A stretch of DNA of 52,434 bases from Akkermansia muciniphila (lineage in GTDB: Bacteria > Verrucomicrobiota > Verrucomicrobiia > Limisphaerales > UBA9464), in the NCBI GenBank assembly GCA_945900455.1, contig CAMDJH010000006.1, positions 1-52,434 on the forward strand. The letters are read 5' to 3'. The notes beneath the pieces were generated by a model. That model searched no databases, was not told where the DNA came from, and saw only the letters and a list, made by a program, of their open reading frames with translations. Numbering within the stretch: position 1 is the first letter of the stretch; each line of letters begins with the position of its first letter. The position numbers and the translations under genes were made by a program. Positions 9,061 through 16,679 of this stretch are shown here, piece by piece.

Positions 9061-9090
9061 TTCTCCAACAACTTCGGGATGCACGGCAGC

Positions 9091-10410
9091 TCAGGGCGTC
9101 GCGGGCCGGACCTCGAAGTGGTGGGATCGCGGCTTCCGAGCCACGTCAATCTTCGCTTCGGCCGCCGCGATCGCGTCGTCGAGGCGCTTCACTTCGGACG
9201 CGCGGCGCGCTTCGACTTCGGGCCCGTTGGCCCAGACCGGAAACGAGTAGATCTGCACATTGCGCCAGCGGTTAAAGAAAAGGTCGTTCTTCTGGAAGAC
9301 CAACTGCAGGACTTCCCGCGCCTGCTTCGTGACCGGGCCGGGTGCGATCGACAAGTTATAGCCCTTGGCCAACACATCCGCACCGACTTTGGCCGCCACT
9401 TCTCCGTCGATGGTGATTTCATACGAGCCCTCGGGCAGATCCGTCACCTGGAGTTCATAGCGACTCAACTCATCCAGAATCGGGGTGATCCGGACGGCCG
9501 CCTCGGCACGCGAGTCGATCGGCATCGGCAGGGCGTCGTCGATACGGTCAAATTCAACCCGTCCGTCGGCCACGGTGACATGGTCCACCCGACACCCCTC
9601 TACCGTGACGAGTTTCGTTGCGGCATTGATGTCGGCCCGAGAGACCAGGGCCGGGGCACCGAGCCCTTTGAGCACCGCCCACGCCATGATCGTGTGCCCG
9701 GCCGGTCCCGGGTGGACCGCGTCACCTCCACCGATGAAAGCCTTCGGGTCCTTACCGCGCTCGGCCATCATTACCCCCATGTACGGGTCGAACTGGTCCA
9801 CAAAACTAGCGTTATTCGAGGCGGCGACGTCCTTCAGGCCATCTGAGAATGTTCGCAACGATTGATTCTTTATGTCCTGGTCGGGATCGGGGCGTTTTTC
9901 CTCGATGGGTTGCGGCGTCAGGAAGGTGACCCGGGTAGCCCCCCTCGCCAGCACCTTCGCGATCTCCGCCTGGCTCCGGGCGTAGGCCCGGTAGATATCC
10001 GGGCGGAATGCCTGGTACGCATGATCGTTCATCCCGAACTTCACCGTCAAAAATGTGGGTCGCAGCGGGAGCACATCCCGCGCTAGGCCGCGTCCGACGG
10101 AATCCTCGACCATTTTCTGCTGAGCGGTTCCGTCAGCGGCGAAGAGTTGACCTTCGTCCGGATGGGCCCGTTGGCGCAACCAAGCCGTATCCCCGCCCCA
10201 ACCGACGTTTCGGAAGGTCAGTTTCCAGTTGGGGTGCCGGGTGAGCGCGTAGGCCTCAATGTAAGTTGTGTAGAGGCGCTGTTCGGTAATGCTGTCGCCG
10301 AGAAAGACCACCCGATCGCCGTCCTGGATCGAGAACCCGGCAGCGAGCGAGAGGGTCCCTAGCGAAATGGCGACCGTGGCAACGAACCCGAAAAGACGAT
10401 GGGGAGGCAT
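9091..10410 (-). CDS. Secreted SGNH/GDSL-family hydrolase
   Basis: A 439-residue exported esterase or deacetylase of the SGNH superfamily. A signal peptide (residues 1-24, ending SLAAG) is followed by the catalytic Ser block VVFLGDSITEQR (about residue 38), the Gly block NVGWGGDTAW, the Asn block VKFGMNDHAYQ and the Asp/His block GGDAVHPGPAGHTIM. All four catalytic-site elements are therefore present. The C-terminal 200 residues form a second, beta-rich region ending in a charged helix. Proteins of this layout are common in Verrucomicrobiota and Planctomycetota and are thought to deacetylate polysaccharides or other carbohydrate esters. The substrate cannot be read from the sequence. It is monocistronic, with a hairpin repeat downstream. 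Confidence 0.86.
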   Translation of the reverse strand: MPPHRLFGFVATVAISLGTLSLAAGFSIQDGDRVVFLGDSITEQRLYTTYIEAYALTRHPNWKLTFRNVGWGGDTAWLRQRAHPDEGQLFAADGTAQQKMVEDSVGRGLARDVLPLRPTFLTVKFGMNDHAYQAFRPDIYRAYARSQAEIAKVLARGATRVTFLTPQPIEEKRPDPDQDIKNQSLRTFSDGLKDVAASNNASFVDQFDPYMGVMMAERGKDPKAFIGGGDAVHPGPAGHTIMAWAVLKGLGAPALVSRADINAATKLVTVEGCRVDHVTVADGRVEFDRIDDALPMPIDSRAEAAVRITPILDELSRYELQVTDLPEGSYEITIDGEVAAKVGADVLAKGYNLSIAPGPVTKQAREVLQLVFQKNDLFFNRWRNVQIYSFPVWANGPEVEARRASEVKRLDDAIAAAEAKIDVARKPRSHHFEVRPATP

Positions 10411-10602
10411 AACGATACGTCGAAGGAAACGCCGCGGGCCTGAAAATGCAAGGCCTCACTTGACCGAAAATCTGGCTCTCCCGACCGATAGGTCTATCCC
10501 AATCTACTTTTCCAAGGCGCCGTGCCTGTCTTCCGCCGACGGTGACAACAAGGCGCCTGCGCGTGTTGGACCGGGCCCAACGGGCATAGCCTCTTCGGTG
10601 TG

Positions 10603-11586
10603 ATGCACTCGTCCGGGCCGCAACCAATCTTTTGCCGTGGTGTTTCAGAACTTGTGAATTACTTTCGCCCCGTGACGTTTCTGTCTCACATCCGAGGCCG
10701 CCCGCCGGGCTCGACCGCCTCCCGGGGTGGCTTGCAACCCGCCGCTCGGCTGCGGTCTGCCGTTTTCGCGACGCTGCGGGTCATCGGCAGCCCAGTCCGC
10801 GACGCGTCGAGTGCCGTTTTATCGGTCGTTCCGTTTTCCGTTCTGTTGGCGAATCTTCTGACGACCCCGTTGTGTCGGGGGGAGATTGCAGAAAACCCGT
10901 ATCTGGGAATTCCCGAGCGGAATGCGTTCGGCATTAAACCACCGCCACCGCCGCCGCCAGAGCCCAAGGCGGTCGAAATTCCGAAACCCCCCGCCAACGT
11001 GACACTCACTGGGTTTTCGGAGTTCGACGACGGCAAGACCGTCTACCTCATGTTCAATCTTCCCGGTGCCAAATCACCGGAGTATAGCTCGCTTCACGAG
11101 GGCGACGCCCAGAATGGGGTTGAGATCCTCCAGATTGACTTGCCGAGCGAAACCGTTCGAATCCGGCAGAACGGAACGGAATCCACTCTGGACTACAAGT
11201 CCAACGGTAATAAGACAGCCCCTGGGCCGGGTGGGCCAGGGACGCCGGGAGTTCCCGGTCAAGCACCTGCTTTCGTTGCGCCGCGTGCGCCATCGGGGGG
11301 ACCCGTTGTTATCCGACGCGGCGGCGTCGCAGAAATGCAAGGATCCCCGGGCAACGCTCCCACATTCCAAGGAGGAGGAGGAAGCTTCGGGGCCTTTCCC
11401 GGAAGTCCAAACTCCAATCTGGCGACACCCATCTCCGGCCGCGCACAGGACCAGGGCACGGGTGGCGGACGGGTCATTCCTGCTCCTCCTCCCGAGATGA
11501 CTCCGCACCCGAGGAATCCAAATTTGCCCCCGATCCCCCTCCCTCCGGTCCCACCTTTGCCTGGAGGATTGCCGAATCCGCAATAG
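10603..11586 (+). CDS. Proline/glycine-rich exported protein, possibly GspC/PilP-like
   Basis: A 327-residue protein of unproven function. After a weakly hydrophobic stretch (VVPFSVLLANLL, about residues 75-86) comes PERNAFGIKPPPPPPPEPK. The NxFG-plus-proline pattern recalls the N-terminus of GspC/PilP-type secretion or pilus proteins. It is followed by a small beta domain (NVTLTGFSEFDDGKTVYLMF, GDAQNGVEILQIDLPSETVR) with the same strand pattern as the GspC homology region. The last 130 residues are low-complexity Pro/Gly. The start is uncertain: ATG 10603 is used, but a later GTG near 10672 is possible because the first 70 residues look non-conserved. It is followed by an O-antigen ligase-like gene. 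Confidence 0.6.
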   Translation: MHSSGPQPIFCRGVSELVNYFRPVTFLSHIRGRPPGSTASRGGLQPAARLRSAVFATLRVIGSPVRDASSAVLSVVPFSVLLANLLTTPLCRGEIAENPYLGIPERNAFGIKPPPPPPPEPKAVEIPKPPANVTLTGFSEFDDGKTVYLMFNLPGAKSPEYSSLHEGDAQNGVEILQIDLPSETVRIRQNGTESTLDYKSNGNKTAPGPGGPGTPGVPGQAPAFVAPRAPSGGPVVIRRGGVAEMQGSPGNAPTFQGGGGSFGAFPGSPNSNLATPISGRAQDQGTGGGRVIPAPPPEMTPHPRNPNLPPIPLPPVPPLPGGLPNPQ

Positions 11587-11601
11587 CGCTCCGCTACCAC
11601 G

Positions 11602-11620
11602 CTTCCTTCCTTCCTTCCTT
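11602..11620. repeat. Tetranucleotide simple repeat (CTTC, 4.75 copies)
   Basis: A perfect run of CTTC units in the short spacer between the proline-rich gene and the O-antigen ligase-like gene, ending 24 bases before that gene's ATG. Slippage in such a run could change the leader length of the downstream gene. Confidence 0.8.
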
Positions 11621-11644
11621 TGCTCCCTTTCCGCCTGCTCTGAC

Positions 11645-13090
11645 ATGATTACGCGGGTGTCCGTGCGAACAGAATCTCGGCAGTACAACTTCGGGAGCTT
11701 CTGGTTCCCGTTGATATTTGGCGTTTTCCTCGGTCTCTGTCTGATAAAGTTTGGGAATCCAGTAATCCTTGATCACCAAATCGATCCTCCCGCAACGTTC
11801 CAAGAGTGGTTGACTCAACCCTGGCCCGCTCGATGGGCTAGCCTTCTGTTGCTGGCCCTCGGTCTCTGCGGTGCGATTGCCGGCAAAGAAGCGGTGCTCC
11901 AGGGAATTGGCTCCCTGCCGCGATGGGTGTGGGTCGCGCCCGCCGCCTGGTTTGGGTGGCAGATGATTTCCGCGGGACACTCGGTCGACTCGGGGCTGAC
12001 CCGGCAGACGCTCCCGCAGTTCGCCGGTGTCATTGGCTGCTTTCTGCTGGGCGCCACGGTGCTGACCCACCGAGGCTGGCCACAATGGTTGTTCATCGGA
12101 CTCCTGGCCGGGTTTTGTTTCGTGCTGATCCGTGGCATGAATCAGCATTTTTTCGAGTTTCGACAGGACTACCAGACCCTGGTCGAAGGTGAAAAATCAG
12201 GTTGGAAAGATTTTCCAGCCGAAACACTGCGGCGGATGGAAGAAGAAGGACTGCTTGTGCCCTCTCCCAGCGGTCCGCACGTCCGCGAAGCCATTCTATT
12301 TAAACTGAAAAAAGGTCGAATCAACGGAACTCTCGTTTACCCCAATGCGCTCGCCGGCGTGATTCTTCTCCTTTTTCCGCTGGGATTGACCCTCGCGATT
12401 AGCCGAACCCGTGCCCTCCGACCCTTTCTTCGCGTACTGGTCGTCGCCCTGGTGAACTTCCTGGGATTGGGCTGCTTTTATTGGACCGGGTCCAAAGCCG
12501 GTTGGCTGATCGCTCTCGCGGTTGGAACCTTGTCGATCTGGAATCGGTTCCCCGGATCCAATCGCCGGAAGTTTTGCGCGGCGGGATTGCTGGTCGCCGC
12601 GGGTTTGCTCGTGTTTGCATTTCGGTTTCAGAGCTACTTCCAGCAGGGAGCGACCAGCACCGGTGCCCGCCTTGACTATTGGCGCGCAGCCATCGAAACA
12701 ACTCGGGATCACCCATGGGTAGGGACCGGCCCCGGGACGTTCCAAAGGCCCTACGCGGCTCGCAAACGTCCAGAGTCGGAGATGGCACGCCTTGCCCACA
12801 ACGATTACCTCCAGCAAGCGTCGGACTCCGGGCTCCCCGGTGCACTTGCATTCCTCGGATGGATTGGACTCGTTCTGCACCGGATTTGGAGCCGACATCC
12901 CAAGGAACTTCCGGGAGCCATCGCTCTGGGAGTGACGGGATGGTTCCTTCAAGGGATCGTCGAGTTCGGACTGTATCTTCCAGCGCTGGCGTGGACGGGG
13001 TTCACGTTGGCCGGTGTGCTGGTTGGCCTAACCCGGGAAATCCCTTCGACTTCCCGGGGACAACTGGATAAGGCTTCCTCTGCAGCATGA
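11645..13090 (+). CDS. O-antigen ligase / Wzy family integral membrane protein
   Basis: A 481-residue membrane protein with about ten hydrophobic segments and one large loop, the layout of O-antigen ligases and polymerases, which attach or polymerise surface glycans on the periplasmic side. The loop contains [20 protein letters not shown] followed by [12 protein letters not shown] and [20 protein letters not shown]. The R-W-x-x-A, H-P-x-x-G-x-G and H-N-x-x-L-Q elements are the signature of the Wzy_C domain. A simple repeat lies just upstream of the start, and the stop overlaps the aroQ start (ATGA). No glycosyltransferases are adjacent, so the substrate is unknown; the family also includes protein O-glycosylation ligases. 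Confidence 0.85.
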   Translation: MITRVSVRTESRQYNFGSFWFPLIFGVFLGLCLIKFGNPVILDHQIDPPATFQEWLTQPWPARWASLLLLALGLCGAIAGKEAVLQGIGSLPRWVWVAPAAWFGWQMISAGHSVDSGLTRQTLPQFAGVIGCFLLGATVLTHRGWPQWLFIGLLAGFCFVLIRGMNQHFFEFRQDYQTLVEGEKSGWKDFPAETLRRMEEEGLLVPSPSGPHVREAILFKLKKGRINGTLVYPNALAGVILLLFPLGLTLAISRTRALRPFLRVLVVALVNFLGLGCFYWTGSKAGWLIALAVGTLSIWNRFPGSNRRKFCAAGLLVAAGLLVFAFRFQSYFQQGATSTGARLDYWRAAIETTRDHPWVGTGPGTFQRPYAARKRPESEMARLAHNDYLQQASDSGLPGALAFLGWIGLVLHRIWSRHPKELPGAIALGVTGWFLQGIVEFGLYLPALAWTGFTLAGVLVGLTREIPSTSRGQLDKASSAA

Positions 13091-13527
13091 ACGTCTTGTT
13101 CCTAAATGGCCCGAATTTGAATCTGCTCGGTCAGCGGCAGCCGGAGGTGTATGGAAAAGCGACTCTGGCAGACATTGAAACGCAGGTCCGCGATAGGGCT
13201 GTGGTCTTGGGGGTCTCCGTCGAATTTCGCCAAACCAACCATGAAGGCCAACTTGTCGACTGGATTCAGCAATCGAAAGGTTACGCAAACGTTATCGTCA
13301 TCAATGCGGCCGCCTACACTCATACCAGCATTGCTCTGAGGGACGCCCTTGTTGCGGTCGGAATTCCCGCCATCGAGATCCATCTTTCCAATATTCATGC
13401 TCGCGAAGAATTTCGCCACCGATCCCTCATTGCCCCGGTTTGCCACGGACAAATCTGCGGTTTTGGCTCGTTTTCATACATATTGGGCTTGGAAGCAGCC
13501 GTTAACGTTAGAAATATCCGCGTATAG
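13087..13527 (+). CDS. aroQ: Type II 3-dehydroquinate dehydratase
   Basis: This enzyme converts 3-dehydroquinate to 3-dehydroshikimate in aromatic amino acid synthesis. At 146 residues it is the usual length. It begins [20 protein letters not shown] with the catalytic Tyr in EVYGKATL, then [31 protein letters not shown] (the usual NPGAYTH-like loop with AA in place of PG), [17 protein letters not shown] and CHGQICGFG. The start codon overlaps the previous stop (ATGA), indicating translational coupling with the O-antigen ligase-like gene. In many bacteria aroQ precedes accB and accC, as here, although efp, often found between them, is absent. Confidence 0.94.
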   Translation: MNVLFLNGPNLNLLGQRQPEVYGKATLADIETQVRDRAVVLGVSVEFRQTNHEGQLVDWIQQSKGYANVIVINAAAYTHTSIALRDALVAVGIPAIEIHLSNIHAREEFRHRSLIAPVCHGQICGFGSFSYILGLEAAVNVRNIRV

Positions 13528-13579
13528 CCAATTTAACCTATCGATTGACGCAGAAATTTCAAAAAAACGGATCGTGTGC

Positions 13580-13720
13580 TTGACGAAATTTTGAGGTTTA
13601 CCTACGGTCTGCCTCCGTTACGCAACCGCTAACGGAGGATCAAGTGTGGTTTGTCTGGTTTAGTTTTCGCTTGGTTTTGTTTACTTGAGTTCCGGCGAGT
13701 TGCCTTTGTTACCTTTGTTA
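13580..13720 (+). promoter_or_regulatory. Putative promoter and repeated CCTYYGTTA boxes before accB
   Basis: The 282-base gap between aroQ and accB is AT-richer than its surroundings. TTGACG at 13580 and TACGGT at 13603, 17 bases apart, form a weak sigma-70-like promoter. Directly after it lies a perfect inverted repeat, CCTCCGTTA (13612-13620) and TAACGGAGG (13630-13638). Two tandem copies of the related CCTTTGTTA follow at 13703-13711 and 13712-13720. Four copies of one 9-mer pattern, the first pair at the expected transcription start, look like operator sites. The binding protein is unknown. Confidence 0.4.
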
Positions 13721-13809
13721 CGAGCCACGATCGTCCGTATCCGCTTTAGACCCGCCGCTTGCTCTAGTCCGGTGTATTCATGCACTGGAAGATATTAAAC
13801 GACTGCAAA

Positions 13810-14301
13810 ATGGACCTGAAAGATATCAAGGCAATCATTGACCTGATGAAGAAGAACTCTCTCACGGAGTTCGAAATGGAGAAGCAAGACTTCAAGATCA
13901 AGCTAAAGCGTGCCGGCTCTGGCGGCGTCTTCGATGACGGAGAAATGGCGGCATACACCCTGGGCCGCTCCGCCGGGCCGATTCAGGCGATCGGCTCCGC
14001 CGCCATCTCTTCTGCACCCGCCTCCGCACCCGCCGCCCTCCCCCTGGCACCCGTAAACGGCGATGCCGAGATTAAGTCGCCAATGATCGGCACTTTTTAC
14101 CTGTCTCCCTCGCCCGATTCAGCGCCCTACTCCGAAATCGGTGCTGAAGTCGGCCCTGACACCGTTGTCTGTATCATCGAGGCGATGAAGGTGATGAATG
14201 AAATCAAGGCGGAGGCCCGGGGGATTATCACGTCAATCATCGCTGAAAACGGCAAACCAGTAGAGTTTGGGCAGCCGCTCTTCAAGATCCGGCCGCTCTG
14301 A
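13810..14301 (+). CDS. accB: Biotin carboxyl carrier protein of acetyl-CoA carboxylase
   Basis: AccB carries the biotin that shuttles CO2 within acetyl-CoA carboxylase, the first step of fatty acid synthesis. The 163-residue protein starts MDLKDIKAIIDLMKKNSLTE, the standard AccB N-terminus, then has an Ala/Pro linker (residues 58-85) and a biotinyl domain with SPMIGTFYLSPSPDSAPY and the biotinylation motif EAMKVMNEI, whose Lys is near residue 127. The V after AMK is a common variant of M. The ATG at 13810 is preferred over one at 13780 because it yields the family N-terminus. accC follows after 103 bases. Confidence 0.94.
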   Translation: MDLKDIKAIIDLMKKNSLTEFEMEKQDFKIKLKRAGSGGVFDDGEMAAYTLGRSAGPIQAIGSAAISSAPASAPAALPLAPVNGDAEIKSPMIGTFYLSPSPDSAPYSEIGAEVGPDTVVCIIEAMKVMNEIKAEARGIITSIIAENGKPVEFGQPLFKIRPL

Positions 14302-14404
14302 AGCGGTTTCCGCAAGCGTCATTCTTTAAACCTCTGCAACGGCCCCGTCTCGCTGGAATCGGAATCGGTCCGCTCCTCCCGATGCACTCCATCCGCTCCG
14401 AACT

Positions 14405-15787
14405 ATGTTTGAGAAAATCCTAATTGCAAATCGTGGCGAGATCGCCATCCGGATCATCCGGGCCTGCCGGGAGCTCAATATTCGAACTGTCGCAATCTAC
14501 TCGAAGGCCGATGCCAATTCGATGCATGTCCAGGTGGCCGACGAAGCCATCTGTATCGGAGAAGGTCCGAGCAACGATAGCTACCTGCGGATTGATCGGA
14601 TCATCAGTGCGGCGGAAATCGCCGATGTCGATGCAATTCATCCGGGGTATGGATTTCTCAGTGAGAATGCCCACTTCGCCGACGTTTGCGAGAGCTGCAA
14701 CATCCGGTTCATCGGGCCGCGTTCGGCGGCTATGAACGCACTGCATGATAAGGCGGTCAGCCGCAACCTCGCGAAAAAGGCCGGCGTCCCGACGCCGCCC
14801 GGCTCCGAAGGGCTCGTAGAAAACGAGCAGGACGCCAAGGAGGTTACCAAAAAGATTGGGTATCCGGTCATGATCAAGGCGATTGCCGGAGGCGGTGGAC
14901 GCGGCATGCGCGTGGCGCACAACGACGTTTCGTTGGTGAAGGGGTATCACACCGCCCGCAGCGAAGCGGAGAAAGCCTTTGGCAACAGTGGAGTCTACAT
15001 TGAAAAATTTATCGAAAACCCGCATCACATTGAATTCCAAATTCTGGGGGATACGCGGGGCAACATCATTCACCTGGGCGAGCGGGATTGCTCCATCCAA
15101 CGACGCCACCAGAAACTGATCGAGGAGACCCCCTCTCCGCTCCTCGAGACCCGATTCAAGGGACTGCGTAAGACGATGGGCAAGGCGGCATTGCGCATCG
15201 CCGAGATGTGCAACTATTCCAACGCGGGCACCGTCGAGTTTATCGCGGATGAACAGGGGAATTTTTACTTCCTGGAGGTTAATAAACGTATCCAAGTCGA
15301 GCATCCCATCACCGAGGAAGTCACCGGCGTCGATCTGGTGAAACAACAGATCCTCATTGCCGCCGGAGAAAAACTTTCCATCAGTCAGAGCGACGTCGTA
15401 TTCAAAGGGCATGCCATCGAATGCCGCATTAATGCCGAAGATCCCTTCGATGACTTCCGCCCCAGTCCGGGCCGGATTGAAATGTACTACGCTCCCGGCG
15501 GCGGCGGCATCCGGATCGACTCCCACGCCTACGCCGGCTACACCATTCCTCCGTATTATGATTCGTTGATCGGCAAGTTGATTGCCTTCGGAAAGAATCG
15601 AGCGGATGCCATGGACAAGATGAACCGTGCTCTGAGTGAGTACATGATCACGGGAGTGAAAACCACCATCCCGTTCCAGCTCGCCATCCTTCAGGACCCG
15701 GACTTTCGGCGCGGCAGTTATACCACGACCTTCGTTGAGCGACTCCTTAGTGGAGCCCGACGCGAGTTGATTCAGGAGAAGGCCTAG
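14405..15787 (+). CDS. accC: Biotin carboxylase subunit of acetyl-CoA carboxylase
   Basis: AccC uses ATP and bicarbonate to carboxylate the biotin on AccB. At 460 residues it matches the family length. It begins [20 protein letters not shown]. Visible are the [18 protein letters not shown] stretch, the ATP-grasp glycine loop [32 protein letters not shown], the metal- and catalysis-related [18 protein letters not shown] (K replaces the usual T), and the C-terminal domain with [11 protein letters not shown] and [13 protein letters not shown]. It lies downstream of accB in the normal order. The carboxyltransferase genes accA and accD are not in the window. Confidence 0.95.
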   Translation: MFEKILIANRGEIAIRIIRACRELNIRTVAIYSKADANSMHVQVADEAICIGEGPSNDSYLRIDRIISAAEIADVDAIHPGYGFLSENAHFADVCESCNIRFIGPRSAAMNALHDKAVSRNLAKKAGVPTPPGSEGLVENEQDAKEVTKKIGYPVMIKAIAGGGGRGMRVAHNDVSLVKGYHTARSEAEKAFGNSGVYIEKFIENPHHIEFQILGDTRGNIIHLGERDCSIQRRHQKLIEETPSPLLETRFKGLRKTMGKAALRIAEMCNYSNAGTVEFIADEQGNFYFLEVNKRIQVEHPITEEVTGVDLVKQQILIAAGEKLSISQSDVVFKGHAIECRINAEDPFDDFRPSPGRIEMYYAPGGGGIRIDSHAYAGYTIPPYYDSLIGKLIAFGKNRADAMDKMNRALSEYMITGVKTTIPFQLAILQDPDFRRGSYTTTFVERLLSGARRELIQEKA

Positions 15788-15979
15788 CCCGCCTTAAAGC
15801 GGCTCCCAGTTGCCCCCTCCGCGACCCATCGTCCGTGTGAGTGAGGGCCCCGGTCCGATTTTCGGATTGGACTCCTCAATCCCGGGCAGACACAACCGGT
15901 GAGTGGGTGTTCCGTCGCGCGGGTCATCTCGGCAACGGTGTTGCGTGATCGCCCGCCCGCATGCTACCTTAACCTCACT

Positions 15980-16558
15980 ATGAAATCCCACATCTCCCTG
16001 CTCACCGCCTTGGCCTTGGCTCTCGCCCTGCCGGCATTCGCTGCGGAACCGGCTAAGGAACAGATCAATACCGTCTGCCCCATCAGTGGCAAACCCGTGG
16101 ACCCGAACATCACCGTCGTCTACGAGGGTAAGACATTTGCCTTCGCCGCCGAGGCCTGCCGGACAAAGTTTAACGAAGTCCGTGCGAACAGCCTTTATCA
16201 GAAGCTTGGGGGCAAGGGTGCCATCGATGCCGCCGTGGAACTGTTCTACAAGAAGGTGCTCGCCGATGCTCGAGTGAAGCACTACTTCGATGACATCAAT
16301 ATGAATAAACAGCGTCGAAAGCAGAGGGAGTTCCTCTCCGCCGCTCTCGGCAGCCCGATTCCATGGACTGGCAAGGACATGCGCACCGCGCACGCTAATA
16401 TCCCAGGCCTCAATGAAACGCATTTCACTGCGATCGCCGAAAATCTGAAATCCACGCTGCAAGAATTGAAGATCAGCAAAGATCTGATCAATCAAGTGCT
16501 CGCCCTCGTCGGGACGCTGCATGACGACGTTTTGAACCTCCCCAAGCCGGCGAAATGA
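15980..16558 (+). CDS. Secreted YHS-like / group I truncated hemoglobin fusion
   Basis: A 192-residue protein with a signal peptide (MKSHISLLTALALALALPAF, cleavage near residue 23), a short YHS-type metal-site segment (NTVCPISGKPVDPNITVVYE, then EGKTFAFAAEACRTKFNEV, about residues 32-68) and a group I truncated globin (residues 72-190). Globin features are SLYQKLGGKGAIDAAVELFY, ADARVKHYFDDINM, GKDMRTAHANIPGLNETHF (the His after MRTA is the probable proximal heme ligand) and a C-terminal helix. Truncated globins are usually cytoplasmic, so export is notable. The ATG at 15980 is chosen because it begins the signal peptide. The gene appears monocistronic. A role in periplasmic O2, NO or metal chemistry is inference only. 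Confidence 0.8.
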   Translation: MKSHISLLTALALALALPAFAAEPAKEQINTVCPISGKPVDPNITVVYEGKTFAFAAEACRTKFNEVRANSLYQKLGGKGAIDAAVELFYKKVLADARVKHYFDDINMNKQRRKQREFLSAALGSPIPWTGKDMRTAHANIPGLNETHFTAIAENLKSTLQELKISKDLINQVLALVGTLHDDVLNLPKPAK

Positions 16559-16679
16559 AACGGGGAAGCCGGTGAATCCGCAAAGAGAATGGCTTCGTGA
16601 ACCTTAAGAAGCAAATTCCTCCAACTGCAGAGCTCGAAGCACGATCCGGATTTCCCGGGCCTCCTTGAGCTTTGAAGGA

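Noticed and set aside
14420-15526. Long antisense open frame (368 codons) across accC
   Set aside because: It is a high-GC shadow; accC on the plus strand has every family motif and no competing homology is visible on the other strand.
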